This document shows, piece by piece, positions 26,161 to 40,000 of a DNA stretch of 64,000 nt (position 1 is the first letter of the stretch; every line of letters begins with the position of its first letter). The stretch is from contig NZ_UWPC01000003.1 in NCBI RefSeq assembly GCF_900604935.1, positions 170,751-234,750 on the forward strand, written 5' to 3'. The position numbers and the translations under genes were made by a program. The notes under the pieces were generated by a model that was not told the origin of the DNA, did not search any database, and saw only the letters and a list, made by a program, of their open reading frames with translations. The stretch comes from Vaginisenegalia massiliensis. Lineage in GTDB: Bacteria > Bacillota > Bacilli > Lactobacillales > Aerococcaceae.

Positions 26161-27045
26161 ATGAAAAAATGGAAACATGTGGCGTTAGTAGCCATGATAC
26201 TTGGTCAGGTTGGTGTAGCTAGTCCTCCTGTTTTTGCGCAAGAAACCCCGTCGGTTGACTATGCGAAATTATTAAAGGCGCAAGACCAGACCTTCCCAAG
26301 TAAAAGTCTTAAGAGCCAAGGAAAATTTGAGCTTGAGTTAAAAGATCAAGCTGGCAAGATTTTAACTCATCCTAGCTTTAGTGTTGAAAGCCAGCACAAT
26401 TTTAATCAACCTTTCCAAGGGCAATTAGCCTTAACCATCTCGCAAGGTAGTGGTAGTCAAAATTCACTTATTTTTTGGTTAAAGGATGGCAAATTCTATC
26501 AACAATTATTAGCTGATCAAAGCGTGGTTAGAAAGGGAGCAAAAGAGGAAAAACAAGCGCTAAATTTAATTCAAGGACTAGATGCTTTCTACAGTCAATT
26601 AGCCAAGGGACAAGCGACCTGGTTGTCCCAAGCTTTTAGCTACAAGCTAGAAAAAGGTCAAATTGTTTTGACATTAAAGGATCAAGTTTCTGCTCATCAA
26701 CTATATCAAAGCTTTATGAAGGATAATCCTGACTTAACCAAAGGATTGAATCATAAGATGATTGAAAATAACTTAGATCAATTCTTGAAAGGACACCCTA
26801 AACTCAAGTTAAGTTTTGATGCTAAAAGTTTACGTCTATCAAGTGTCTATCTTGATACTAATCTTCCAATTGAATGGGTTAGCCAAGCCTTGAAAGTTGA
26901 TTCAAAAGCCTTAAGCAAACAAGGTATTGGAAAAGTCAAGACGCTTCGTTTGAACGGGCAAGTCGCATTTAGCTATGATCAAGCGCTAAAGATACAGCCT
27001 CCAGTTAAGGCTCAACCTTTATCTGAATCGGTTCAGCCCAAATAA
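26161..27045 (+). CDS. Secreted protein of unknown function
   Basis: The 294-residue product has a classical signal peptide cleaved after PVFA (about residue 26). The mature part alternates beta-strand-like segments with Lys/Gln-rich loops. No lipobox, membrane segment or LPxTG is present, and no family motif is recognised. The two-layer beta pattern with repeated LxLK/LKDQ strands is reminiscent of LolA/LppX-like lipid-binding folds, but that is a guess. GGAGG precedes the ATG. No terminator is apparent before the following gene, 100 bases away, so cotranscription is possible. Confidence 0.75.
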   Translation: MKKWKHVALVAMILGQVGVASPPVFAQETPSVDYAKLLKAQDQTFPSKSLKSQGKFELELKDQAGKILTHPSFSVESQHNFNQPFQGQLALTISQGSGSQNSLIFWLKDGKFYQQLLADQSVVRKGAKEEKQALNLIQGLDAFYSQLAKGQATWLSQAFSYKLEKGQIVLTLKDQVSAHQLYQSFMKDNPDLTKGLNHKMIENNLDQFLKGHPKLKLSFDAKSLRLSSVYLDTNLPIEWVSQALKVDSKALSKQGIGKVKTLRLNGQVAFSYDQALKIQPPVKAQPLSESVQPK

Positions 27046-27145
27046 AGATCAAAAATAGTGTTTTAAGAAGGGTTATCCTTTGGCAGCTAGTCATGGATTT
27101 AGTATAATGTCGATGAAAAATACTACACAATTTGGAGGTCCCAGC

Positions 27146-27628
27146 ATGAAACTTTATATGAAGCAAAAAGTTTTTTCATTGAAACAAGACTTTGATATCT
27201 ATGATGAACACCAAGTGCCGTATTTTAAAGTTGAAGGAAAATTAATTTCTTTGGGTCGTCAATTGACATTGAAAGATGCTAAGACAGGTCAAGAATTGGC
27301 CTTCATTAAGCAACGTTTAGCAACTTTAATGCCTAAGATGGAACTATATCGTGATGGTCAATTGATTGCGACTATCAAGAAGAAATTCACTTTACTTAAA
27401 CACCGTTACGAAATTGAACAAATTGGTTGGCGGATTGAAGGGGATTTCTTTGGCCACAATTATTCCATCATTGATCAAGAAGGAGATACAGTTGCGGTTA
27501 TCTCGAAAAAATATTTTGCATGGTCAGATACCTTTGAATTCGATGTAAATGAAGAAGAAGGCGAATTAATTACCGTTATAGGTGTCATTCTAGCGATTGA
27601 TGCGGCTATGGATGCAGCTGAACGCTAA
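27146..27628 (+). CDS. LURP-one-related (Tubby-like fold) protein, YxjI group
   Basis: A cytoplasmic protein of 160 residues. The pattern begins MKLYMKQKVFSLKQDFDIYDE, contains repeated strands of the type YFKVEGK and ATIKKKFT, and has a closing hydrophobic helix with VIGVILAIDAAMD. This fits the LOR family (bacterial Tubby-C-like beta barrel around a helix). Cellular roles are largely unknown. The ATG at 27146 has TTGGAGG eight bases upstream; the longer frame from 27080 lacks a site. A strong terminator follows. Confidence 0.8.
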   Translation: MKLYMKQKVFSLKQDFDIYDEHQVPYFKVEGKLISLGRQLTLKDAKTGQELAFIKQRLATLMPKMELYRDGQLIATIKKKFTLLKHRYEIEQIGWRIEGDFFGHNYSIIDQEGDTVAVISKKYFAWSDTFEFDVNEEEGELITVIGVILAIDAAMDAAER

Positions 27629-27652
27629 TAAACGAAATAAATTAAAATTTGT

Positions 27653-27680
27653 GCTAGCCCTAATAGGGCTAGCTTTTTTG
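27653..27680 (+). terminator. Terminator after the LURP-one-like gene
   Basis: GCTAGCCCT pairs with AGGGCTAGC around a three-base loop and is followed by six Ts. Confidence 0.9.
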
Positions 27681-28034
27681 CTTGGGTTAATGAATTAGTG
27701 ATGAGGCATCGACCTAGTGATTAAATAGGAGGCAAATAGATAAAAATTGAATTGCCAACTTTTTGAAATGTTTTATTCAACAAAGGGGTAATAAAACAGG
27801 ATGAAATTGCTCTGAACGTACTTTTGTATTCTCGCTAGCATACCAACAAATGAAGAGCGAATAAAACCGACAGCGGTGACTAAAAACTCTCATTAAAAAT
27901 TAAGGAAAACCAGAGAAAAACTTTATAAATTCTGAATCGCTTGACTAGACTTGTATAGAGGGAATGTTATAATAAAAATTGGAATATTAGATTGTTTTTC
28001 TGTGAAAATTTTTGGGTTTTAAAGGAGTAGAAAC
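27681..28034 (+). promoter_or_regulatory. 354-bp leader region of the giant adhesin with extended -10 promoter
   Basis: Most of this AT-rich stretch shows no ORF or recognisable fold. The promoter is TGTTATAAT (27965-27973), an extended -10 with a consensus hexamer but no good -35 at the usual distance (TTGACT lies at 27941-27946, four bases too far). The leader is about 55 bases and ends with AAGGAG seven bases before the ATG. Confidence 0.55.
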
Positions 28035-31000
28035 ATGATGACAAAGTTAAAACAAAATTTCAAAAAGATAGTGTCGCTGACGCTAGTGGCATTATTATTG
28101 GTACAGACGTTTGTGCCTTTAGGTGGCGTCTTTGATTTGATTAGTCCACCGCAGACGGCCTATGCTGATAGTTCAACTTCCACCAACAGCAATTATGCGG
28201 CGGTGACAGGGAAAGTGTCGGCGGATGGTAAGTCCATTGTTTGGACCGTTGTCACTAACAATGCCCTCTACTATCATTCGGGTGGTATGTACAACTATTT
28301 CTATCCAGGGACAGGGCTTGGAGCGCCGACTAATGTAACCATGAATGGGACGGCTACTAGCTTAACGCCGTATAATGGCTACTATTATACTTATAATGGA
28401 GCTACAGCGAGCAAGTACACCTATCAAATTACCACGCCAATTACCGATCCGAATCGGGATAACTATACTTTCACCGTGGAGGATGTAGACTATTCGACTC
28501 GTTATGCACAAGCGACAGCCACGGTTGATAGTACCGTAACTAGCGTGAAAGTGGATAAAGTTTGGGAAGATGCACCGGCCACTAAGCCAACTGTTATTTT
28601 TGACTTATATGCTAGTAACTCAACTACTCCGATTAATTCTTACACTATGAATTCAGGGACGACTAGCTACACCTTTATCGGCTTACCGAAGAAAGATTCT
28701 GCCGGTAATGCTATTACATACACGGTTAAGGAACGCCCATTAACCGGCTACACACAGAAAAGCAAACAAAATTCAGCAACTTCATGGACCTTTACCAATA
28801 CGAATAAGGTAGGGTCAATTAATATCCAAAAAACATGGTTAAATGTTCCGACAGGAGTAACTAAACCGACCCCAAGTTTTACTTTGAAGAATGTCAACAC
28901 CGGTCAGACTTGGACCAACGCGACCTATAATGCCACGACAGGTGTAGCAACATTTAGTAATATTCCGAAGTTTGATGCGAACGGTAAGCCGTATGTCTTT
29001 GATGTGACCGAAACAGACATGGGAGATTATTATGAAACCATTGCTAAAACAGATCTTTACGGAACCAAATGGTCCGCTACCAATAACTATGTGAAAGGGG
29101 TCACGACTTGTTCAATTCCGTCTGGAGTCACCTCGGTTAGCAATACAAACTTTTATCCGATGACCTCAACGTCTGCTAGTGGATCATTCATTGGCTTTAA
29201 TATTGATATAAACGGAACTTGGTCGGTACCAGATACGGCGAAAGCCGGGTACAAGTTTACCCTACAATTACCTAAAGAAGTTAGTGTCCAAGGGGCTAAT
29301 CAGCTCTTTTATCTGAAGACAGCTGATGGGGCAACGGCTGGTACCGGAACAATAGATCCTACATCGCGTTTAGTGACCTTTACCTTGTCCTCTTATGCTG
29401 ATACCCATACTAACTTAGGAGGGACTTTTAACTTAAAAGGCCTTCAAGCATCCTATAATGATTTATCTACTGTTGGGACATATAATCTTTCATATACAGC
29501 TGTGGATAACAACTGTACGCGGACCTTTATTAACAAAGCTTCAATTGATTATATTAACCAGGACGGTAGTAATTTTCTGTCTATGTTCCCATATGGTTCT
29601 AAAGACGTACTCAAGGAAACAGATACAACTATTACATGGAAAATCGTTGTTCAAGGAGATAAAGTGCGTTCATGGGGAACAAATACACTCGTAGTCACTG
29701 ATACTTTCGATTCGACATATCAAAAGTGGGCAAGTACAGCCGCAAATGGGGTTAAGGTCTATAGGACTGACGTCTATGCCAACAATGGTTATAACACGGG
29801 TACTTTGACGCCAATTAGTCCCACTATTACATCCTATTCTAATGGTTTTAAAGTCAACCTTGATGTATCTCAAAATCAAGATTACTTTATTGAAGTGACA
29901 ACCTTAAAGGCTGCTCCTTCTCCATCGGGTCTTTATCAAAATAATGCGCGATTTACTGACCCATATGGTTATGTTATTGCTTCATTAAGTGGAGAAACAG
30001 AAAAGAATGCGGCTGCATCTGGATCGGGTGGAACCGCTGTCGGTAATATTTACCTTAAAAAGGTCAATCAAAACCAAACGGCTATCGCGGGTACAGAGTT
30101 TACGCTTTATCAAATGGATGGTAAGACAGTGGTCGGTACCCCGATTAAGACTGATGCAACGGGGTTGGCTTCCTTCTCCGGTGTGCCAATGGGACTTTAC
30201 TATCTCAAGGAAACCTCTACTGCTTCTGGTTACTTAGCAGATAACACCATGCATGAAGTGACGGTTGATGAGACTGGTGCTGTAACGGTTGATGGTGAGG
30301 TCAACACGTCAACAGCTAGAACAACCGTTATCAACTATAATCCGCCAACCGCCACGAAGAATATTAACGGGTCGGCTACTAATTTAACCACCCGCATTGG
30401 GGTGCCATTTACATATAATGTACCGGTCAAATTGCCGGGCGATATTGGCCGCTATAAGACCTTTGTTATTAGTGACAAACTGGCAAATGAATTAGACTTT
30501 GTCGATGGCAGTGGTCAAATCGTGGTCGATGGTGCCTTCCAAAATAGCATTGGGACAGTTGCTTATGATGCGGCTAGCAGAACGGTTAAATTAACGATTA
30601 ATGATTTCGCTGCTTTAGAAGGCGCTAGTCAATTAACCATGCGTTTCGATGCTAAATTGAATAGTAAGGCCGTTCCCGGAACAGCTTATCCAAACACGGC
30701 AACCCTTGATTACGCCAACGAAACAGGCACTACTGGATCAACGACGACCAATGTGGTGAATGTGACGCCGATTGAAGAGCCGGCTATTGACTTAGTTAAA
30801 TCAACTACAGCAACTAAGTTACCAGCAGCTGGTCAAACGGTTCCTTACCAATTAAAAGTAACCAATACGGGTAACTCAGATTTAAACAAAGTCACCTTAA
30901 CAGATGACAAGCTAGATTTAACGGGTAAAACCTTGACAGTTTATAACGCTGATGGCACCACGGTGTCATCTACGGCAACCAATGGCAACTTTAGCTTAAA

Positions 31001-34000
31001 ACCAACCCAGTATGCGATTATCAAATATAATGTGACTGTGACTCAAGCCATGGTTGACGCAGGTAAATTGACTAATAATGCTGTGGCCAAAGGAACTTCA
31101 CCAGCAAATACAACGGTTCAAGATACGGATACAGTCACTATAACCGGATCAACAACACCATCGATTGCGATGGATAAGGTAGCCGATGTTACTCAAGTTA
31201 CTAAAGTGGGGGATGTGATTAAATATACCTTCACAATCACCAATAATGGTCAAGTAACGTTGACCAACGTCACCTTAACCGATGCTAAGTTGAAACTAAA
31301 TGGAGTGAAAGTAGCCGATACCTTGGCGGTCGGTGCGACCACAACATATACGGCGTCTTACTCTGTAACCCAAGCGGATATTGATTCAGGTAAAGTCCTT
31401 AATACCGCTACAGCTAAGGGAACGGCTCCAAATGGAACCCCGGTTGAAGATCCAGGAGACGCTACTGTTAACGTCTTACGGACACTAAAGATTGACTTAG
31501 AAAAAGCGGCCAATAAGACCACCTTCTCGCGTCTAGGTGAAGAAATTATCTATACCTTTACCATTACTAACGTTGGAAACGTGACCCTAACAAATGTCAA
31601 CTTGACGGATAAGATGTTGCAACTCAAATCAGTGCCAGTCACTCCTACGACGCTAGCTCCGGGGCAATCGACCACCTATACCATGACTTATAAGGTAACC
31701 CAAGCGGATTTAGATCGTGGTTCGATACTGAACGATGCGGTGGCAACCGGAACTTCTCCTGCCGGCTTGATTGTAACCGATCCAGGTGAAGCTCGCTTGG
31801 AATCAACGGCCACACCAGCTATCAGCTTAGTTAAAGATGTCCTCCCAACTACCTATGCCAATGTAGGTGATAAGTTAACTTACTCATTCTTAGTGACAAA
31901 TACAGGGCCAATTACTTTACGTGATGTTCATATTGACGATCCACTCTTCTCAGGTGGGGTGACCTTGGCTAAGACAACTTTAGCCCCAGGTGAATCGACT
32001 ACCGGAACCGCCTCCTATCAAGTGACTCAAGCTGATATTGATAATGGTCGAAGAGAGAATACAGCCTATGCCCATGGCTTTACAGATACCAACCAAGAAG
32101 TGAGTGCACCAGATGATGCTATTGCTGAGGCCGTTCAGAAACCACAACTTCTAACTGAAAAATCTTCCGATATTACTGAAGTAACCCAAGTTGGCCAATT
32201 GGTTGAATATAAAGTGGCTACCAAGAACACCGGTAATACTAGTCTGGCTAAAGTTAAGATTGACGATGGTTTGCCAGGATTAGATAAAAAGATTTATTCA
32301 GTGATGAATGCGGACGGTTCAATGGAACAAGTCGGGGTTACCAACGGTAACGTAACCCTTCTGCCAGGTCAAAGCTTAATCTTGACGGCTGAATATTATG
32401 CAACAGCGGCTGATTTTGCTAAAGGTTCGATTCTGAACACAGCTACGGGTTCTGGTACGGCACCAGATGGCACACCAGTCAGCGCTAAAGATGATAATAC
32501 CGTTACGGCACAGTCTAATCCGCAAATTACATTAGACAAGTCGGCTAACATGACGAGTTTTACTAAGGTTGGAGAGACAATCCAATATACCTTAACGGCT
32601 AAAAATACTGGTAACGTGGAGCTTAAGAGTGTGACCTTGACCGATGATAAAGTGAATTTATCTAAGGCTAGCTTCAAGGTCATTGATACAGATGGCACCA
32701 GTGTTGTGAATGCAAGTGCGACTAACGGGTCAGTTCTGTTGGCGCCAGGGCAATCGTTGATAGCAACCGTATCCTATACGACTACTCAAGCCGACGTGGA
32801 TGCCGGTAAAGTCTTGAATAAGGCTCAAGTGACCGGTCAAGATCCGGCAGACAAACCTGTGACGGCTAATGATAATAATACGGTTACTGTTCAACAGACA
32901 CCGGCTATGATGGTTAATAAAGAAACGGCTAAAGTTACGGATTCACTTGGTACAGCCTACCCGAAAAATGTTTATCAAAAAGTAGATGATCGGATCTATT
33001 ATACGTTTACCTTCTATAATACAGGTAACCAGACAATTAATCAGATTACCTTTACGGATGATAAGTTGGGTGTGACCAACCGAACAATTAATTTAGCTGA
33101 CCCATTATTACCGGGTAAATCATATACTTATACACCAGAAGAATTCTATGCAGTGACACAAAAAGATGTTGATAATAAGATGGTAGATAACGTGGTGACA
33201 GCCACGGGACAAACTCCAGGTGGACCGACGCCACCAGCGACCGATACGAATAAAACTTTAGGTGAAGATAAACCATATGTTGATGTCTATAAAGCCACGG
33301 CAAAAGTCACAGATAAAGATGGAAATGCTTATGCAACCAATACATTCAAGTATGCAGGCGACAAAATTTACTATAAATTTATCTTGACGAATACGGGTAA
33401 TCAAACACTTAATGAAGTCACAATTAAAGATAATAAGTTAAACATTGATGTGACACTCAATTTAACACAAGCACCTTACAAACCACTGGCGCCAGGTCAA
33501 TCGATGACTTATGAATCTGAATTGCCAGCTTATGTGGTGACCCAAGCGGATGTCGATGCGGGTAAAGTGGATAATACCGTAACCGTCACAACTCCTGGGG
33601 CTCCAAATCCAGGAACGAATGATAACACGACTCCTGGCGTAACCGATCCAGATGTGGCCGTTGATAAGAAGACGACAGCGGTAACCGATGCTTCTGGTGC
33701 AGACCTTAATGGTAAGTTCCAAAAAGCGGGTGATTTGATTAAATATGCCTTTGTCATCACTAACACAGGAAATATAACTCTCAACGAAGTGACGATTAAT
33801 GACAGTAAGCTAGGAATTAAGGATCTCAAAGTGACTTATACCGATGGGTTAAAACCAGGTGAGAGCCGAACTTATACTGTGCCGGATGCTTACAAAGTGA
33901 CCCAAGCGGATGTTGATGCGGGTTCGGTCTTGAATACCGTGACGGTAACAGCGCCTAATGATCCAACGCCAGCGACCGATACGAATGAAACACCAGGTAA

Positions 34001-37000
34001 CCCTACGACCGATGTAAGTGTTGATAAGAAGACAACTAAGGTAATAGATAAAGACGGTCAAGATCTTAATGGTAAATATAGCCAAGTAGGCGACCGCATC
34101 TATTATGAATTTGACATCAAGAACACGGGGACCACTACGATTAATCAAGTCTTAATCAATGACGCTCGGATTGGGGTATATGATTTAACCGTGTCTCTAA
34201 CAACACCATTGTTACCAGGCCAAACCTATACTCATAAGGTAGTCGCACCATATACGGTGACCCAGGCTGACTTAGATCGAGGTCAGGTTGTTAACGTGGT
34301 ATCCGTTTCAGTTCCAGGTGATCCAACACCAGCTACGGATGATAATCAAACCCCAGGTAATCAAACGGCTAAGATTTCAACTGAGAAAACATCTGATGTA
34401 ACCAGTGTGACTAATGTTGGAGACATTATTCGTTACCAAGTCATTGCAACGAATGCAGGGAATGTAACATTAACCCAAGTGAAGATTGACGATGGTCTAC
34501 CAGGCTTGTATGACAAAGTTTATAGTAAATACGATGAGAATGGTCAGTTACTTCAATCAGGTTTGACTAATGGTTTTGTGAGTCTCTTGCCGGGACAATC
34601 GCTTCGTCTTGAAGCTAAATATGAAGTAGATCCTAATAACTTTGCTGATGGTCAAGTAGTCAATACGGCTACATCGATCGGTACACCACCAGTCGGACCT
34701 AATGTCGAAGCGACAGACGATAATACTGTTACCGCTAAAGGTAATCCAGCTATTAATTTAACTAAGTTCGTTGATCAAGATGTGGTAGCCAATGTTGGCG
34801 ATCTCATCGATTATACCTTGATTGCAGAGAACACCGGAAACGTCGTCTTACATGATGTGACCATTTCGGATAAGAAAGTAGACTTAAAAAATGCTAACTT
34901 CGAAATTTATCAAGCGGATGGCGAAACCTTAGTTCAAACGAATGTACCGAATGGTAATATTACCCTTCAACCAGGTCAAATGGTTATTGTAGCGGTGCAA
35001 TATCGGACCACTCAAGCCGATTTGGACCGAGGGGAAATTGTCAACGTGGCTGATGTTGTCGGAACCGATCCGCACGATACACCGGTGGATTCGACTGACC
35101 AAGCAGTAGTGGACGTGGCGGCTAAACCGGATATGGCTGTTCAAAAAGAAACAAGCAAGATAACCAATGCTGCTGGTCAAGCTTACGCTGACAAAGTCTT
35201 CAAAGCAGTCGGTGATAAGATTTACTATAGCTTTACCTTTACAAATACGGGTAACCAAACTATTAATCAAATTACTTGGTCTGATGACAAATTAGGTGTA
35301 ACCGACCAAGTTATTGATTTGACTGACCCACTCTTACCAGGTCAAAGCTATACTTATGTGGCAAAAGAATTCTACACAGTTACTCAAGCTGACCTTGATA
35401 AGGGCAATGTCCTGAATACGGTAACGAGTCAAGGTAAGACACCAACTAGTCAAACTCCACCGGTGACCGATGATAACTTGACACCAGCTGATGGTAAACC
35501 AGCTGTAAGTGTTAATAAAGAAACGACAAAGGTAACTAATCAATTCGGTACGGAGCATGCTAATCTGACCTATAATCAAGTTGGCGATCGAATCTACTAT
35601 CAATTTGTGGTAACTAATACGGGTAACGTGACTGTGAAGCAGATTACCTTGAATGATGCGAAGCTGGGTGTCAATAATCTGACCATTGATTTGGCTCAAC
35701 CATTATTGCCAGGCCAATCCTACACTTATGTGGTAGATACACCACATACTGTAACCCAAGCCGATCTTGACGCCGGTCAGTATCTCAATACTGTTTCAGT
35801 GTCGACTCCAGGAATGCCTACACCGACGACAGATGATAATGAGACTCCAGGTAGTCAGTTACCTGATTTAGATGTTGTCAAGAAGACTTCAGCTGTTCAG
35901 GATAAGGCAGGTAAAGATTTAAATGGTGTATATAGCCAAGTAGGCGATCAAATTTTCTATGAATTTGATATATCCAACCGTGGTAACACGACCATTAAGC
36001 AAGTCACCATTAATGATCAATTGCTGGGCATTACGGACTTAGTGGTGAATTTGGATACGCCACTCTTACCAGGCCAAACTTATACATATGAGGTAGTCAA
36101 ACCTTATGTTGTCGTACAGAAAGACTTGGACCAAGGTAAAGTGCTGAACCATGTGACTGTCTCAACGCCAGGCGATCCAACGCCAGAGGAAGATGACAAT
36201 GAAACGCCGGGTGATCCACAACCGGATGTTGCCGTAACGAAGAAGACGACTCAAGTGACTGATGCGAATGGTAAGGATTTATCTGGAACCTATTCGCAAG
36301 TTGGCGACTTAATTTACTATGAATTTGCGATTAAGAACATTGGTAATACCACGATTAATCAAGTGACGATTACTGATGAACGCTTAGGCATTCTTAATCA
36401 AGTGGTTGATTTAACCGAACCATTACTACCAGGTCAAACTTACACTCATAAAGTGACTAAGCCTTATGAGATTCAACAAGGTGATCTTGATGCGGGTAAA
36501 GTTACGAATGCTGTGACAGTTTCGACGCCGAATGACCCAACTCCAGGTCAAGGTGAGAACGAAACGCCAGGTACACAGGCGCCCGCCTTTACGGTCGATA
36601 AGAAGACACTTAAGGTAACGGCTAGTGACGGAACCGACCGCAAAGGAACTTTTGAACAAGCTGGCGATTTAATTTACTATGAGTTTGATCTTAAAAATAC
36701 GGGTAATGTTTCGATTAGCCAATTTGTTATTAATGATGAAAAATTAGGAATTAAAGATTTAATTGTTGAATTACCGACCCTCTTGTTACCAGGTCAAACT
36801 TATCGACATGTGGTAGATCAAGCTTATGTCGTTCAACAAGCTGATGTCGATGCAGGTAAAGTTCTGAATGTTGTGTCAGTGACAGCACCAGGAGTTAATC
36901 CACCTGTCACTGATGAAAACGAAACACCGGGTAATCAAAACCCAGATGTATCAGTAACTAAGAAAGTCTTCCGTATTACCGATGCGGCTGGCCAAGTTAA

Positions 37001-40000
37001 AGACCAATATAATGCAGTGGATGACTTAATCTTCTATGGTTTTGTAATCAAGAATACAGGTAACACCACGATTGACCAAGTGACCATTACCGATACTAAG
37101 TTAGGTGTAAATAATTTATCTGTAACTCTTCCAAGTCCTTTAGCCCCTGGTGATTCATATGAATACCGGGTAGCTCAAGCTCATAAAGTCACTCAAGCTG
37201 ACTTAGATGCCGGTTCGGTCATGAACTCGGTGACGGTGTCAACGCCGAACGATCCAACGCCTGGTGAAGACCAACATGAAGAAGTTGGGGGACAAACTCC
37301 AGGTATTACCATCGAGAAGACATCTGACTTGCAAGAAGTTCACAATGTTGGCGATGTCGTGACTTACCAAATGGTAGCGACTAATACAGGTAATACGACC
37401 TTAACTAAAGTCAATATTGCCGATGGTATGACAGACTTATATGATCATGCTTACCAAGTATTAGATAAAAACGGTCAAGTAAAACTTGATAATGCAACCA
37501 ATGGTCAAGTGGCCCTTGAACCAGGTCAAAGCTTGAAATTGGTGGCTAAATATAAAGCAAAAGCGACTGATTTTGCTCAAGGATATATCCTAAATATTGC
37601 CCAAGCAACTGGTACGAGTCCTTCAGGAACACCAGTTGAAGATACAGATGATAATACTGTTACAGCAACGATGAAACCAGCGATTTCCTTGAAGAAAACA
37701 TCCAACAAATCCACTTTTGTCAATGTTGGCGATGAGATTATCTATACATTGACAGCTGAAAATACAGGAAATGTGGTCTTGAAGAATGTCGAATTATTCG
37801 ATGATAAGGTTGACTTGACTAAAGCAAGCTTCACTGTCTATGGAACGGATGGTAATCCGGTAGCTGGGGCTGTGACCGATAATGGACAAGTAAGCCTAGA
37901 GCCAGGTCAACAACTGGTGGCGGAAGTGACCTACAAGTCAACTCAAGCCGACGTCGATGCGGGTAAAGTAGTCAATGTGGCTAAAGTAACTGGACAGGAT
38001 CCAAGTGATAAACCAGTGGAGGCCACCGATGACAACACGGTTACCGTCACCCAAACACCGAATATGTCAGTCGTTAAAGAGACAGTGAAGGTAACTGATT
38101 CAGCTGGCACAGCTTACCCAACCGCTAACTATAAGGCAGTCGGTGATCGACTCTACTATAGCTTTACCTTCACTAATACGGGTAACCAATCAATCACTGA
38201 GATTAAATACTCAGATGATAAGCTAGGCATTAAAGACGTTTTTGAAACCTTAGCTGAACCACTCTTACCAGGTAAATCTGTGACAATCACACCAAGTCAA
38301 TTCTATACGATTACGCAAGATGATTTAGATGCTGGACGAGTTAAGAATACAGTGACTGCTACGGGAACCACCCCTGGAGGGCCAACACCACCTACTGAGG
38401 ATGGCAACTATACGCCAGCCGATGGTAAACCATTTGTTTCTATCAATAAGTCGACAACTAAAGTGACGGATGCAAAAAATAATGCTTATCCAGGATTAAT
38501 TTATCAAAAAGCAGGCGACAAAATTTATTACAAATTTGACCTTGAAAATACGGGTAACCAAACCGTGAACCAAGTGACTATCACGGATGATAAATTGAAT
38601 CTTAATATGACCCTTGATTTAACTCAGAGTCCGTACAGCATCTTGAAGCCAGGCGACAAGATGACTTATACAGCGAAAACGCCTTATGTGGTGACCCAGG
38701 CGGATGTTGATGTTGATCCTATGAAAGTCCATAACGTGGCAACGGTAACAAGTCCAAATCAACCGGTACCTAGTGAAGACGGTAATGATACGCTAGGAGC
38801 AAGCAATCCAGATGTGTCAGTTGATAAGCGAACAGCCAAGGTAATCAGAGGTCAAAATCAAGACCTAGCCGGTAAATTTAGTCAAGTAGGCGATCAGATT
38901 TACTATGATTTTGAATTCACAAATACGGGAAATATGACTTTAACTGAAGTGACGATTACTGATAGCCTACTAGGTATGGACCAAGTAAGCTATCAACTTA
39001 AACAACCACTTCTTCCAGGCGACAAAGAAGTTTATCATGTTCTAACCCCTTATGTGGTGACGCAAGCTGACCTTGACCGAGGTTATGTCCACAATGTGGT
39101 GAGCGTGACAGCACCAAGGGACCCAATTCCAAATGAAGATCAAGAAGACACGCCAGGTGAGCGTAATACTGAAATTAAATTAGTTAAAGATGCTAGCCAG
39201 ACTTCTTATGCTAAAGTCGGCGATGTGATTGATTTCAACTTCACCGTGACCAATACAGGTTCTGTGACCTTGACGGATGTTAAAGTAGACGATCCAATGT
39301 TGAAAGCATTAGGTACTAACGTTGACCTTGCTAAGACAACCTTGGCTCCAGGTGAAAGTACGACAGCAACGGCTAAATACACGGTGACGCAGGCTGATTT
39401 GGATAGTGGCAAAGTAATGAACATTGCTACAGCCACCGGTACACCACCAGCTCCAAGTCCGGGTCAAACACCGTTGACTCCACCAACGGATGAGGCAACG
39501 AAAGAAGTTCCTGGTCAACCTAACCCTCAATTAAGCTTAGATAAAGTATCTGTTGAAGACACTTATGTTAAAGCTGGCGATATTATTCACTATGATTTCA
39601 CTGTGAGAAATGAAGGAAATGTTACGTTAACCAATGTGAAAGTCACTGACCCAATGATTAATAAACTAGGCTTGCAAATTCTTCTTGAACAAACCGTATT
39701 AGCACCGGGTCAATCAACTCTAGGTCATGCTGAATATCGGGTAACGCAAGCTGATGTTGATGCGGGTCAAATCCATAACGTAGCGACGGCAACCGGTACG
39801 ACACCTAACGGTGACACTCCTAAACCGGCAGAGGATGATGATACGGTAACGGGTGACCAAACGGCTGCTATCCAATTGGATAAGACTTCAGTAGAAACAT
39901 CTTATGCTCAAGTCGGTGATAAGATTACCTATATCTTTACCGTGACCAACACAGGTAATACGACTCTGAAAGATGTTCGTGTGAATGACCCAATGTTTAT

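Noticed and set aside
32960..32980. YPKN in repeat 7 as a pilin polymerisation motif
   Set aside because: It lacks the WxxxVxV context, sits in an internal stalk repeat, equivalent units have YADK or YPTA instead, and no class C sortase gene is nearby.
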